The notes: a model not told the origin generated them from the sequence alone. A DNA stretch of 64,000 bases from Roseburia sp. CAG:10041_57 (GCA_001916965.1 MNTL01000058.1:4103-68102), one strand, 5' to 3'. Shown: positions 7,512 through 17,315, counted from the stretch's first letter. Numbers and translations: made by a program.

Positions 7512-9116
7512 ATGCTTATATATAAAGTACTTCTTGTAGACGACGAAGAAGAAGTCATGGATATGATCGAGCGTAGAATCAGTTGGCCGGAGCTTGGATT
7601 TGAAGTGGTCGGAAAGGCTCAGAATGGAATAAAAGCATTGGAAATATCAGAAAAATTGCAGCCGGATGTTGTGATTACGGATATCAAGATGCCGTATATG
7701 GACGGACTGGAGCTTGCCCGCAATCTGAAGCAGGATAATCCATGTGTGCGGATACTGATACTGACTGGATTTGATGAATTTGAATATGCTAAAGAGGCAG
7801 TCCGTTTAGAGATAGATGAATATATACTGAAGCCTGTTAATGCCATTGAACTTTCAGATTGCCTGAAAAGGTTAAAGAATGTCCTTGACAGGGAAAGGGA
7901 AGAAAAATTAAATATCAGAAAACTGGAGCAGTATTATACGGAGTCCCTTCCTGTCCTGCAGACTAATTTTTTCTGCTCGCTTATGGAAGGACAGATCTCC
8001 AGTGGGGAAATATACAAATATCTTCGTAACTATCAGATATCGCTGCCGGGACCATATTATTGCTGTGCAGTCCTGCATACATCGGAAAACCATATTCCCA
8101 ATGGGATGCCCCCGCTCCTTCTCTCCATGTCTGTCCAAAGGGAGGCACGGGAAAGATTCAGTGACAGATGGGATTGCAGATTTTTTGCATATCTTGGCAA
8201 TATAGTCATGCTGGTAAATCTTGGAGAAGAGGATGGGATCACGAAGCTTACGGATGATTGCGACCATTTTTGTAAATGGACAGAGCGTTTCTATAACGCA
8301 GTTGTGACGATAGGGATAGGTAAAGTATGCACAGAATTACAAGCCATCCGTTTCTCGTATGAAAGTGCCAGAGAGGCAGTTTCGTATCGTATGATCTATG
8401 GAGAAGGACGGTCGATCAACATTGCAGACATAGCGCCAAAAGGACAGGAGCTATCCATGCAGCCGGAGGATATCAATCTGAATGATGTATTCAAAGCAAT
8501 CCATATAGGTGTGCGGGAGGATATAGAGCATGCGGTTCTTTCCATGGTAAAGGAGCTTAAGAAAAATGCCCGGACAATTACGCAGTACAATTTTACTGTT
8601 ATGGAAATAGTCAGCCATCTATACCGTTTCTGCGGAAATAATTATCTGAATTTTGAAGATCATACGGGGGAGATCAGAAATGTTTATGAAGAGATACTGA
8701 AGATGGATGAGACTACATTATCTGCATGGCTTGTCAGAGTGGCTATTTCAATCAGTGATGAGCTGAAGAATGCCAGAACCTCTTCATTGCGTTCCTTGAT
8801 TGCAGAAGCCAAAAATATAGTCAGGGACTGTTATGCAGATACAGGTCTGTCTCTGGACACAGTATGTTCAAGGCTTGGAGTATCGAATTCTTATTTTTCC
8901 TCAGTATTCAAGAAGGAATCCGGGATTTCATTCATTACCTATCTGACAGATTACAGGATGCAGCAGGCTGTCAGGCTTATTCTTGAAACAAATGAGAAAA
9001 GCTATGAAATAGCAGACCATGTGGGATATGAGGATGCAAACTATTTCAGCTATGTATTCAAACGTAAGTATGGAATGTCGCCTTCAAAATACCGCACGGA
9101 GCACTTAGGGAAATAA
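7512..9116 (+). CDS. YesN-type response regulator with AraC DNA-binding domain
   Basis: The 534-residue protein has an N-terminal receiver domain (about 1-125) with the acidic pair DD at 10-11, phospho-acceptor Asp57 in VITDIKMPYMDG and a conserved Lys in YILKPV. A long middle region of unassigned fold follows, then a C-terminal AraC helix-turn-helix pair (about 430-530). The latter includes LSLDTVCSRLGVSNSYFSSV and YEIADHVGYEDANYFSYVFK (given here as landmarks only). It pairs with the kinase encoded 2 bp downstream. YesN/YesM pairs in Firmicutes commonly control neighbouring carbohydrate transporters, so the mgl operon just upstream is the obvious target, although this is inference. The start ATG 7512 follows GTGGAGGAACGC. 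Confidence 0.92.
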   Translation: MLIYKVLLVDDEEEVMDMIERRISWPELGFEVVGKAQNGIKALEISEKLQPDVVITDIKMPYMDGLELARNLKQDNPCVRILILTGFDEFEYAKEAVRLEIDEYILKPVNAIELSDCLKRLKNVLDREREEKLNIRKLEQYYTESLPVLQTNFFCSLMEGQISSGEIYKYLRNYQISLPGPYYCCAVLHTSENHIPNGMPPLLLSMSVQREARERFSDRWDCRFFAYLGNIVMLVNLGEEDGITKLTDDCDHFCKWTERFYNAVVTIGIGKVCTELQAIRFSYESAREAVSYRMIYGEGRSINIADIAPKGQELSMQPEDINLNDVFKAIHIGVREDIEHAVLSMVKELKKNARTITQYNFTVMEIVSHLYRFCGNNYLNFEDHTGEIRNVYEEILKMDETTLSAWLVRVAISISDELKNARTSSLRSLIAEAKNIVRDCYADTGLSLDTVCSRLGVSNSYFSSVFKKESGISFITYLTDYRMQQAVRLILETNEKSYEIADHVGYEDANYFSYVFKRKYGMSPSKYRTEHLGK

Positions 9117-9118
9117 AT

Positions 9119-10942
9119 ATGAAGATAAAGAAAAGAAAGGTGTCGGATATACAATCTGTTATTATGGCAGCCTTGTCCCTGATGACGGTAGTTATATCGG
9201 TAACAATAGGCCTGCTGTTGTACAACAGGTATGAAATGCTGATTCGTCAGAATGATATCAAGGATACACAGAACCAGATGGAGCGTCTCGTCAATACCGT
9301 GGAACAATACCTGAAGGATATGAGGAAGATTTCTGACAGCGCCAACTATAATATCATCCAGACATTTGATGTGTCCAGCCCGGAGTTCAATCAGCAGTTG
9401 AGCTTCCTGTATGATTCCAATAAAGATAAAATACAAAGTATCGCATTGTATGATACAGAGGGAGAGCTGATGGCGGCTGAGCCTGTCATATTACAGAAAA
9501 AAGGAGTCAATGCCGGACAGCAGCCGTGGTTTACGCAGGCGATGGCAGAGATAGAAAACATGCATTTCTCGACACCGCACATTCAAAATCTGTTCCAGGA
9601 TGATGCAAAACGGTATCATTTTGTTATCTCCTTAAGCCGTGCCGTAGATGTTATTGATGGAGACAGACCGGAGAATGGTGTATTGCTTGTGGATCTGAAA
9701 TATTCCTATCTGGAAGAAATGATGAACCGCATGAATGACAGTAACAGGGGCCGGTATTATTATGTGTGTGACGGAGCAGGCAATCTGATCTATCACCCTT
9801 ACTATAATAAAATAAATAGGGGGTTATTCCGGGAAAACACAGATATTGTATGTACAAGTGAAGACGGTGTATATAAAAAAATGCGCAGTGAAGACGGTAA
9901 TAAGCAGACAGTGATCATAAGTACCATAGCTTATACGGGATGGAAGATGGTCGGTGTAGTCAGGCAGGATGCCAGGACAGACAGTCTTGAACAATTCCGT
10001 ATTTATATGGTAGTCATTGTTATCATGCTCATTATGATGCTGCTTCTGGTCAACCGTATTGTATCCAAAAAAATATCCAGTCCTATCCTCAAACTGGATG
10101 CATCTGTAAGGGCGTATGAAGCCGGGGAAAAACCGGATATATATATCGGTGGATCTTACGAAATAAGACATCTTGGTAATTCGATTCAAAGTTCCTATGA
10201 GGAAATAGAGCGTCTGATGAAAAAAATCATGGAAGAACAGAATGAGAGAAGAAAGAGCGAACTTGCGGCACTGCAAAGTCAGATCAATCCTCATTTTCTT
10301 TATAATACTTTAGAATCCATTACCTGGATGATCGAGAGCGGTAAAAATCAGGATGCAGTCTTTATGATTTCTGAGCTTGCCAAGCTTTTCCGTATCAGCC
10401 TGTCAAGAGGAAAGACTATTATCTCGATCAAAGACGAGCTGCAGCATTGCAGAAACTACATGAACATACAGAAATACCGCTACAAAGAGCGTTTTGAGAC
10501 AGAGTATGACATTTCAGAGGAGATATATTCATTCTGTACGGTGAAGCTTATATTGCAGCCTATTCTGGAAAATGCAATCTATTATGGTGTAGGAGACATG
10601 GATAAGGATGAAGATCCAAGGATTGTTGTCAGGGGATGGAAGCAGGAGCAGGATATTTATATTGCAGTTTCTGATAATGGAATAGGGATGCGTCGTGAAG
10701 ACGTGGAAAATATCCTGACTGGTAACCAGAAAGCAATAAAGCATGGATCCGGTGTAGGGCTCATTAATGTGCATACACGTATACGGCTGATGTTCGGCAA
10801 AAAGTATGGGCTTATAGTGGAAAGTGAGCCGGATGAGGGAACGACAGTCACCATCCATCTTCCGGCAGTGCCATATACAAGGGAAAACTGTGAAGCTCTG
10901 GAGACACCGGGAAAACTTCAGGAAAGTGAAGGTGGATCATGA
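9119..10942 (+). CDS. YesM-type sensor histidine kinase
   Basis: The 607-residue membrane kinase has a first transmembrane segment at about 15-40 and an extracellular Cache-like sensory region at about 45-295. A second transmembrane segment (MVVIVIMLIMMLLLV) lies around residue 300, followed by a HAMP-like linker with the phrase SSPILKLDASVRAYEAGEKP. The PF06580-type phosphotransfer motif INPHFLYNTLE has phospho-acceptor His392. A C-terminal HATPase contains QPILENAIYYG and SDNGIGMRREDV. It probably senses sugar through the extracytoplasmic binding proteins encoded next. It is 2 bp after the regulator gene and overlaps the following gene by 4 bp, which indicates one transcript. Confidence 0.92.
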   Translation: MKIKKRKVSDIQSVIMAALSLMTVVISVTIGLLLYNRYEMLIRQNDIKDTQNQMERLVNTVEQYLKDMRKISDSANYNIIQTFDVSSPEFNQQLSFLYDSNKDKIQSIALYDTEGELMAAEPVILQKKGVNAGQQPWFTQAMAEIENMHFSTPHIQNLFQDDAKRYHFVISLSRAVDVIDGDRPENGVLLVDLKYSYLEEMMNRMNDSNRGRYYYVCDGAGNLIYHPYYNKINRGLFRENTDIVCTSEDGVYKKMRSEDGNKQTVIISTIAYTGWKMVGVVRQDARTDSLEQFRIYMVVIVIMLIMMLLLVNRIVSKKISSPILKLDASVRAYEAGEKPDIYIGGSYEIRHLGNSIQSSYEEIERLMKKIMEEQNERRKSELAALQSQINPHFLYNTLESITWMIESGKNQDAVFMISELAKLFRISLSRGKTIISIKDELQHCRNYMNIQKYRYKERFETEYDISEEIYSFCTVKLILQPILENAIYYGVGDMDKDEDPRIVVRGWKQEQDIYIAVSDNGIGMRREDVENILTGNQKAIKHGSGVGLINVHTRIRLMFGKKYGLIVESEPDEGTTVTIHLPAVPYTRENCEALETPGKLQESEGGS

Positions 10943-11898
10943 AAAGTAACAAGATCACGTTTCTGCTATCGGAAATTATCCTTGGTCTGTTACTCCTGTT
11001 GTGTGTATTTCTGATATTCTCAGATGAAAAACCGCAGAAGCGTGTAGCGGTTATCATTGAAAAATCCGGTGATGAAAAATGGGATTCTTTTATCAATGGT
11101 ATCAAACAGGCGGCCAGGGAAAAAAATATACATCTTATCATCTGCAATACGGATGAAATAGAAGATGCACAGGAAGAGAAGAGTCTGATAACTGAGCAGA
11201 TGGACAATCAGGTGGATGCTTTCATCATACAGGCGGCACCGGGGACAGATACAGCTGCCATGCTTTCGGAAACCAGTACGCAGAAACCAGTTATACTGGT
11301 ATCGAATAATATTCAGTCCCAATATTCTGACCTGCCCTTTACCGGACCGGATGATTACCTTATGGGATATACGCTTGGGGAAGACCTGGCAGCCCGTAAC
11401 CCATGTGACAGCGGGGGGAAGAAGGTCGGGATTATTAGCGGATATAAAGATACATGCTGTGCCGGTGAGCGTACAAGAGGTGTACTGGATGCACTGTCAG
11501 ATACAGATTATGAGATACAGTTTACCATAAATGTAACGTATGAAACTTCGATTACTGAGATGTTCATGCAGCAAAAACCGGTAGATTATCTGATTGTGCT
11601 GGAAACCGGTATTCTGGAAGAAATAGCCAAAATACTGTCAGATAAGCAGGAGAATGGAATGAAGGTCTATGGGATCGGGAGCAGCATTAAGTGTGTATAT
11701 TATCTGGACGAAGCTGTGATAGACGGACTTATTGTGGTAGATGGTTATGATATGGGGTATCAGAGTGTACTTCAGATTTCCGATATGTTAAAGAAGCGTC
11801 TGCATCGTACCAAGGATCAGGCGACAGATTACCGGCTGCTGCACAAGGAAGATATTTTCAGCGAAGATACACAGAAATTCCTATATACATTTTACTAA
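10939..11898 (+). CDS. Membrane-anchored periplasmic-binding-protein-like sugar sensor
   Basis: The 319-residue protein has one N-terminal hydrophobic segment (about 8-27) without a lipobox Cys, so it is a membrane-tethered extracytoplasmic domain. From residue 35 (RVAVIIEKSGDEKWDSFING) the pattern is a type 1 periplasmic binding protein of the ribose/galactose family: DAFIIQAAPGTDT in the first lobe, GISGYKDTCCAGERTRGVLD at the hinge region (listed with initial VGI omitted), and DGLIVVDGYDMGYQSVLQI near the end. The start overlaps the kinase stop by 4 bp (ATGA), so expression is coupled. It is most likely the ligand-binding partner of the YesM kinase rather than a transport component, because no ATPase or permease follows. 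Confidence 0.8.
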   Translation: MKSNKITFLLSEIILGLLLLLCVFLIFSDEKPQKRVAVIIEKSGDEKWDSFINGIKQAAREKNIHLIICNTDEIEDAQEEKSLITEQMDNQVDAFIIQAAPGTDTAAMLSETSTQKPVILVSNNIQSQYSDLPFTGPDDYLMGYTLGEDLAARNPCDSGGKKVGIISGYKDTCCAGERTRGVLDALSDTDYEIQFTINVTYETSITEMFMQQKPVDYLIVLETGILEEIAKILSDKQENGMKVYGIGSSIKCVYYLDEAVIDGLIVVDGYDMGYQSVLQISDMLKKRLHRTKDQATDYRLLHKEDIFSEDTQKFLYTFY

Positions 11899-12004
11899 TC
11901 GTATGTCATATGGTTGACAGGATAGTGTGAAAAAAGATTTTTACGCGACAACTTTGTGCCTGCGGCCAAAAGTCTGCAGGTTACGGAAAGGCATGGTAAT
12001 TATA

Positions 12005-13033
12005 ATGAAAAAGAACCGTCTGATAATAGTACTGGTCTGCTGCACTCTCTTATATATGACGGGATGCGGACACAGTAAGGATGCAGAGAGAAATGTCCTC
12101 AGGGTAGGTGTCGTCCTGTATACACAGGATGATCCGTTTATAAATGCATTAACGGAGTGTCTGCGGGATGAACTGAAAAAATATGAGTCAGATTCCTTTA
12201 AGATTATCATGACGGTGCGGTATGGTAAAAATGATCAGAATATCCAGGATGAAGTAGTAGGAGAAATACTGGATGCGGGCTGTGATATTCTGGCGGTCGA
12301 TCTGGTTGACAGGACAGAACCGTCCAACATAATAAAAATGGCAAAAACAGAAAATGTTCCGGTTATTTTCTTTAACCGGGAGCCGGTATGGGAAGATATT
12401 ATGCAATGGGATAAGTTGTATTATGTTGGTGGAGATGCCAGACAGTCAGGCATCATGCAGGGAGAGATTGTGTCGGAAGTGATACATGCAGACCAGGAGC
12501 TGGACCGCAATGGAGACGGCAAGATACAATATGTCCTGCTGGAAGGGGAAGCAGGGCATCAGGATGCTATCATACGGACGGACAGTGTGGTCAGAACAAT
12601 CCAGGGCCAGGGTATTTATCTGGAAAAGCTCAGCTATCAGTTCGCCAATTGGAACCGTAGTCAGGCTGAAAATAAAATGCTGCAGCTGATCCATCAATAT
12701 GGGGGCGATATTGAGCTTGTACTTTGCAATAATGATGAGATGGCAATGGGAGCAGTAGATGCGTATGAAGATGAGGGCTATCCCTTGGAAGAACGACCGG
12801 TCATTTTTGGAATCGATGGGCTTGATGGAACGTTAGAAGCAGTCAAAAACGGTATTATCCAGGGAACTGTTTTTAATGACAGGCAAGGTCAGGCTGAACA
12901 GATTGCACGTCTTGCGACAGACTTGTTCAAGGGGAATGCATTATCAGGATACGATTTTGTAAATGAAAGATATATTTTCCTGCCATATCAAAAGGTTACG
13001 ATATCAAATGTGGATACGTTCATGAACAGATAA
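12005..13033 (+). CDS. Galactose-binding (MglB-type) lipoprotein, canonical domain order
   Basis: The 342-residue lipoprotein has a lipobox MTGC (Cys21). Motifs occur in the normal MglB order: VLYTQDDPF (Asp43, Phe45), AVDLVDRTEPSN, VIFFNREP (Asn124), calcium loop DRNGDGKIQY at 167-176, GHQDAIIRTD (His185, Asp187, Arg191), Trp216, CNNDEMAMGA, GIDG (Asp271) and GTVFND (Asn291). These match the known hexose and calcium ligands of E. coli MglB. The longer frame begins at GTG 11927, but the signal peptide starts at ATG 12005, and ATG 11993 is also possible. As the last gene of the sensor group with no transporter behind it, it may deliver bound sugar to the YesM sensor or supply the upstream MglA/MglC. 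It makes an internal control for the permuted protein at 2777. Confidence 0.88.
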   Translation: MKKNRLIIVLVCCTLLYMTGCGHSKDAERNVLRVGVVLYTQDDPFINALTECLRDELKKYESDSFKIIMTVRYGKNDQNIQDEVVGEILDAGCDILAVDLVDRTEPSNIIKMAKTENVPVIFFNREPVWEDIMQWDKLYYVGGDARQSGIMQGEIVSEVIHADQELDRNGDGKIQYVLLEGEAGHQDAIIRTDSVVRTIQGQGIYLEKLSYQFANWNRSQAENKMLQLIHQYGGDIELVLCNNDEMAMGAVDAYEDEGYPLEERPVIFGIDGLDGTLEAVKNGIIQGTVFNDRQGQAEQIARLATDLFKGNALSGYDFVNERYIFLPYQKVTISNVDTFMNR

Positions 13034-13074
13034 TGGCTATTATGGAGTTCGTTCTCAGAAAGGTATGATCAAAA

Positions 13075-13644
13075 ATGGAAGACTGGCTTAATGCTTATTA
13101 TATGGAGATGGATCCCCTAAAACGACAACAGCTGCTGCTGGAGAACACAAAAGAAACCAAAGATGGGCAGGATGGGCTGCTTAGACAGCTGTGGGAAGCC
13201 AGATATGGGAAAGGAAAACCCAGAAAGGACGATTTCGTGGGCTATCTGATGAATCTCAGGTATATAGCGGAGAGTGGGAAAATGGATCCGGGCGGCAGAA
13301 AGAAAAAACTGGCTGTAAATGCAATACTAGGTCTGGGACTGTATGAATTCACCCAAAAGACAGAGAATGAACAGACAGTCATTCTGTCAGAATTGGAAAA
13401 CACCTGCAGAAAATATATTGATATCAGTTCACAGGGACGCGGCTTTACTTCTGTTATCTTTGGAATGGGACAATTATCTGATGAGAGTATCGCAGGCAAG
13501 ATTGCAGATGAGATAAGCAGATTCGCATTCGATGCCCCATATATTCTGCGGATGACCAGGGAATTTGAGCCACTTCAGAGAGCCGCAGCAGAAGTGTTCA
13601 GGGAAGTATATCCTAATCGTGAACATTACCTGAGAAAACGTTGA
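13075..13644 (+). CDS. Hypothetical cytoplasmic protein, possibly DUF6553 family
   Basis: The 189-residue protein has no signal peptide or membrane segment. It is predicted helical: an N-terminal half rich in Gln, Lys and Glu (KRQQLLLENTKETKDGQDGL), and a C-terminal half with FTSVIFGMGQLSDESIAGKI and an ending REVYPNREHYLRKR. I recall similar uncharacterised Lachnospiraceae proteins of this length, perhaps DUF6553, but cannot confirm the family here. It lies 41 bp after the binding protein gene in the same direction and is followed by a terminator, so it may be the last cistron of the sensor operon. No function is proposed. Confidence 0.6.
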   Translation: MEDWLNAYYMEMDPLKRQQLLLENTKETKDGQDGLLRQLWEARYGKGKPRKDDFVGYLMNLRYIAESGKMDPGGRKKKLAVNAILGLGLYEFTQKTENEQTVILSELENTCRKYIDISSQGRGFTSVIFGMGQLSDESIAGKIADEISRFAFDAPYILRMTREFEPLQRAAAEVFREVYPNREHYLRKR

Positions 13645-13664
13645 AAGTGCCATGAAACATACAA

Positions 13665-13710
13665 TTTCGCACATCTTATCAAGAAGTGCGTGAAAATAAT
13701 TTTTTTGTTG
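13665..13710 (+). terminator. Terminator after the sensor operon
   Basis: CGCACATCTT at 13668-13677 pairs with AAGAAGTGCG at 13681-13690 (one mismatch, 3-nt loop), followed by an A/T-rich stretch ending in seven T. The remaining bases up to 13883 hold no recognisable gene or riboswitch. A small hairpin (TGGATG/CATCC) is at about 13810-13825. Confidence 0.65.
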
Positions 13711-13883
13711 AAAAAATGTATTTTTTATATATAAACTGTCTGCACGCAGTAGGTGTTTGAATATCCAGAATTGTCTGAATTTTAAAACATATTACGGAGT
13801 ACACATTCTGGATGCTTTCATCCGGAACAGTGTGGTTGTCACAGAATTTCTAATATGTGAATATAAGGAAAGGAACATTTATT

Positions 13884-15587
13884 ATGAAAAAACTTAATGA
13901 AATGCGAATTGAAAAGCGCCTTACTTCAAGCTTCCGTATCACGACTATGATTACCAGTGTAGCTGCAATTGCGGCAATCCTCGTATTGCTTATAATTTCA
14001 AGCAGATATACGTATGCATTGCGGTACTTTGGTTTCGCCCAGGGGGATATCGGACAGGCGATAATCCTGTTCACGGATGCCCGTGGTGATACGAGGGCTA
14101 TTGTTGGCTATGATGACCAGAGTGTAATCAGTAACCTGGTCAGTCAGTTTGATGAGGATAAGGAAGGGTTTACTTCCAAGTGGAAAGAAGTGGAAGCTGT
14201 ACTGGTCACTGATGAAACAAAGAGTACATACCAGACCATCAACGACAAGCTTCAGGATTACTGGGCACTGAATGAAGAAATCATTGAGTTAGGCAAGACC
14301 GTGAGTGATAAAGCCAGCCGTCAGCAGGCACAGTCCAAGGCACTGAATGAGCTTGCCCCTGCTTATGAAGAGATAGACAGCCTGATGAATGAGCTACTCA
14401 ATAAGAAGACCAGCAGAGGTGAATCCTTGGATAACACGTTGAATATTACCACTTATATACTGGTAGTTGCTGCTGTCATCGTACTGGTCATTTCATTCAG
14501 CATATCTGTTAGATTTGGCAGGTTCATAGCCAGAGGAATCGCAGAACCTGTCACTGCACTGCAGAAGCGTCTTGTTGCTTTTGAACAAGGTGACCTGACT
14601 ACAGAATTCCCGAAGGTAGATGCTGATGATGAGATTAAGGAAATGGCAGAAACAGCAGCTAGTATGTCGCATAGCATGAAGCTGATCATTGAGGATATTG
14701 ATTACTGTCTGGCAAAAATGGCAGACGGCAATTATGCGATTACTTCTAAGCATCCGGATAAATACGTAGGTGAATATGCAGGTATTATCGCAGCTCTCAG
14801 ACAGATGAACCATCAGATGAATGATACACTCAGGAAGATTAATGATGCTTCCGGACAGGTATCAGCAGGCTCCGGCAACCTAGCCGAGGCTGCCCAGTCA
14901 TTGGCAGAGGGTGCTACTGACCAGTCAGCATCTGTACAGGAATTACAGGCAACGATTGCGAATATCGCAGAAGGTGTTGCCAAGACTTCACAAAATACAG
15001 AAGCTTCTTACCAGCAGGCAAGTAAGTACGCAGAGGAAGCCGATAACAGCCGTGGTGAAATGGAATCCATGATGAACGCAATGAATAGGATTAATGAAAC
15101 CTCACAGAACATTGGTAACATTATTTCAGAGATTGAAGATATTGCAAGCCAGACCAATCTGTTATCATTAAATGCCTCCATTGAAGCGGCAAGGGCAGGA
15201 GATGCCGGCAGGGGATTTGCTGTTGTGGCAGACCAGATCCGTAAGCTGGCAGAGCAGAGTACGCAGTCAGCTGTAGATACACGCCAGCTGATTGAGGGCT
15301 CCCTTGCAGAAGTGGAAGAGGGCAACAGGGCGGCACAGCGCGCATCCCAATCAATAGAATTGATCATCAGCGGTATCAAAGAAATTGCCAAGTCTTCACA
15401 GGAACTGAGTGAAATATCCAAAGAGCAGTCGTCCGCAATGCTGCAGGTAGAACAAGGAATCAACCAGATATCTGAGGTTGTACAGTCTAATTCCGCAACA
15501 GCAGAGGAGACATCGGCTACAAGCCAGGAATTATCGGCACAGGCTGCAACGATGAACGATCTGGTGTCACGCTTCACATTGAAATAA
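13884..15587 (+). CDS. Methyl-accepting chemotaxis protein
   Basis: The 567-residue receptor starts at ATG 13884 behind AAGGAAAGGA; the frame also has a GTG at 13857. Transmembrane segment 1 is at about 18-40, and a helical extracytoplasmic sensor of four-helix-bundle type covers 45-185. Transmembrane segment 2 is at about 190-210 (YILVVAAVIVLVISFSISV), followed by a HAMP region with AEPVTALQKRLVAFEQGDL. The long signalling domain has the conserved tip region SQTNLLSLNASIEAARAGDA and downstream GFAVVADQIRKLAEQS. It would send attractant or repellent information to CheA/CheW, none of which are in this window. It sits between the sugar-sensing genes and a diguanylate cyclase gene. A chemoreceptor implies that the organism or its recent ancestors were motile. 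Confidence 0.93.
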   Translation: MKKLNEMRIEKRLTSSFRITTMITSVAAIAAILVLLIISSRYTYALRYFGFAQGDIGQAIILFTDARGDTRAIVGYDDQSVISNLVSQFDEDKEGFTSKWKEVEAVLVTDETKSTYQTINDKLQDYWALNEEIIELGKTVSDKASRQQAQSKALNELAPAYEEIDSLMNELLNKKTSRGESLDNTLNITTYILVVAAVIVLVISFSISVRFGRFIARGIAEPVTALQKRLVAFEQGDLTTEFPKVDADDEIKEMAETAASMSHSMKLIIEDIDYCLAKMADGNYAITSKHPDKYVGEYAGIIAALRQMNHQMNDTLRKINDASGQVSAGSGNLAEAAQSLAEGATDQSASVQELQATIANIAEGVAKTSQNTEASYQQASKYAEEADNSRGEMESMMNAMNRINETSQNIGNIISEIEDIASQTNLLSLNASIEAARAGDAGRGFAVVADQIRKLAEQSTQSAVDTRQLIEGSLAEVEEGNRAAQRASQSIELIISGIKEIAKSSQELSEISKEQSSAMLQVEQGINQISEVVQSNSATAEETSATSQELSAQAATMNDLVSRFTLK

Positions 15588-15607
15588 ACATACATAATAA
15601 GCGCATC

Positions 15608-15652
15608 AATTTCTGTCTGGATGGAAGCAATCCGTCCGGACAGAAATTTTGT
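15608..15652 (+). terminator. Terminator of the chemoreceptor gene
   Basis: AATTTCTGTCTGGA at 15608-15621 pairs with TCCGGACAGAAATT at 15635-15648 (one G-T pair) with a 13-nt loop, followed by TTGTTG. An ATG inside the loop region (15621) is the first possible start of the next frame, but it is part of this hairpin and is unlikely to be used. Confidence 0.75.
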
Positions 15653-15680
15653 TGTATACATTCCTAAAAGGAGATTGGAT

Positions 15681-17315
15681 TTGAAACCACATAAAATCAT
15701 TGATAAGATATATTACATTATCGTTATTTCATGCGTATTATTCTTAGCAATTATTTTTTTTAGAGATATTTTAAGTGAAAATAGAAAAATCTCGGATGAG
15801 GGTGAGAGCATCATGCCAGATAAGCAGTATCAGATTGATGCAGATACCCGTAAATTCGAGTTCTCCATGCAGAAGATAGATAATAAAGAGAGATGTATCA
15901 AATTTTATACGGCGCATATGGAGGTCAGGGTATATGCTGATAACTGCCTGATTTATACAATAGATAAGCCCAAGCCATTTTATGAAAAAACTCCGGGAGC
16001 AGTCTGGAATTTTGTTGAAATACCGTCAGATACAGAAAAAGTTACTGTAATACTACAGGCTGTTTATCCGGAAGTCAGACAGAAGGCTATAAATTTCTAC
16101 ATTGGGAATTTGGAGCAGATGTACAACAAGATCCTATATGGTTCAGGATTGGATATTGTTGTGAGCCTCATTGAGATGGCTATCGGAGTGATTCTGATCC
16201 TGTATTGGTCCATAGCGCATAGCAGATTAGAGATTGAACATACGATACTTTATTTTGGCATTTTTTCATTTATGATCGGGATATGGGCATTTAATGAGTC
16301 GGGTACATTGATGACTATAATTCCAATCAGGGCTGCGTGTGTCCTTATTTCAGCGGTATCGCTTATGCTGATGACGCCGGCATTTGTACGGTTTGTGAAG
16401 TGTTTCTGGAGAGTCCCGGACAGATGGATTTCAGATGTGATCTGTATACTGGCATTTATCAATATAGTTGTCCAGCTTATACTTCAGCTTACCGGAATAA
16501 GGGGATTCAGGCAGATGTTCACTCCTACACATATTTTATTGGGTATGGCTCTGATGTATATGGCAGGGGCAACAGTCTATGCAATGTGGAAGCGTGGGAT
16601 AAATCAGCAGGTGATTGTAGGTATCCTGGGCATAATCGTGCTGTTAGGTGTACTGACGCTGGATTTGGTACATTTTTATTTAGGTTCATTCCAGATTACG
16701 TTTATTGGTAATTTCGGAGTCCTTATATATATCTGTATTCTGGTGCAGGAAGCGTTTAAACAGACAATCAGTCAGGCAGACAAAGCCCGTAAGCTGGAAT
16801 TCTACAGACAGCTTGCAACAAAAGATATGCTGACGGATATGTATAACCGTAATTCCTATGATGAATGGGTAAAAGAGAATGTACAGATGCCAGGTACGTT
16901 GATCATTACCTTTGACCTGAATAATCTGAAGTATTGTAATGATACGCTGGGACATGCCATTGGAGATGATTATATCAAAAACGCCGCAGGAATCATAGCG
17001 GAGATCTTTGGTAATTTCGGAAACTGCTACCGCATAGGTGGTGATGAATTCTGCGTTGTCATTCCAAAACAGAATAAAATAGATCCGGAAGATAAGCTTA
17101 CGCAGCTGGAACAGGAGCAGAAGAAGTACAACGCCGGACTGGAATATCCTTATATGCAGATTGCATATGGATATGCGGAATATGATGCACAGACAGATCT
17201 GGATATCGAAGATACCAGATCCCGTGCAGATGAAAAAATGTATGAAATGAAGAGAAGGATGAAGATGGAGAATACATTAAAAATGGATGCCGTAGACTCA
17301 AGGCTTCCTCAATAG
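15681..17315 (+). CDS. Membrane diguanylate cyclase (7-TM-type sensor plus GGDEF)
   Basis: The chosen start is TTG 15681, with AAAGGAG 7 nt before it; the earlier ATG 15621 lies in a terminator hairpin. The 544-residue protein has an N-terminal anchor at about 8-28 and an extracytoplasmic region (about 30-165). Six or seven hydrophobic segments follow between about 168 and 365, resembling 7TMR-DISM receptors. A C-terminal GGDEF domain (about 385-535) carries LTDMYNRNSYDEW, FDLNNLKYCNDTLGHAIGDD and the exact active-site signature IGGDEF near residue 452. It should make cyclic di-GMP in response to an extracellular signal. Its 3' end overlaps the convergent nfo gene by 18 bp. Confidence 0.9.
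   Translation: MKPHKIIDKIYYIIVISCVLFLAIIFFRDILSENRKISDEGESIMPDKQYQIDADTRKFEFSMQKIDNKERCIKFYTAHMEVRVYADNCLIYTIDKPKPFYEKTPGAVWNFVEIPSDTEKVTVILQAVYPEVRQKAINFYIGNLEQMYNKILYGSGLDIVVSLIEMAIGVILILYWSIAHSRLEIEHTILYFGIFSFMIGIWAFNESGTLMTIIPIRAACVLISAVSLMLMTPAFVRFVKCFWRVPDRWISDVICILAFINIVVQLILQLTGIRGFRQMFTPTHILLGMALMYMAGATVYAMWKRGINQQVIVGILGIIVLLGVLTLDLVHFYLGSFQITFIGNFGVLIYICILVQEAFKQTISQADKARKLEFYRQLATKDMLTDMYNRNSYDEWVKENVQMPGTLIITFDLNNLKYCNDTLGHAIGDDYIKNAAGIIAEIFGNFGNCYRIGGDEFCVVIPKQNKIDPEDKLTQLEQEQKKYNAGLEYPYMQIAYGYAEYDAQTDLDIEDTRSRADEKMYEMKRRMKMENTLKMDAVDSRLPQ

Noticed and set aside
13711..15680. Cyclic di-GMP riboswitch before the chemoreceptor or diguanylate cyclase
   Set aside because: I looked for the conserved internal-loop sequences of both known classes and did not find them.
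15008..15700. 230-codon minus-strand frame across the chemoreceptor
   Set aside because: It mirrors the repetitive helical signalling domain of the receptor and crosses the terminator; no family pattern.
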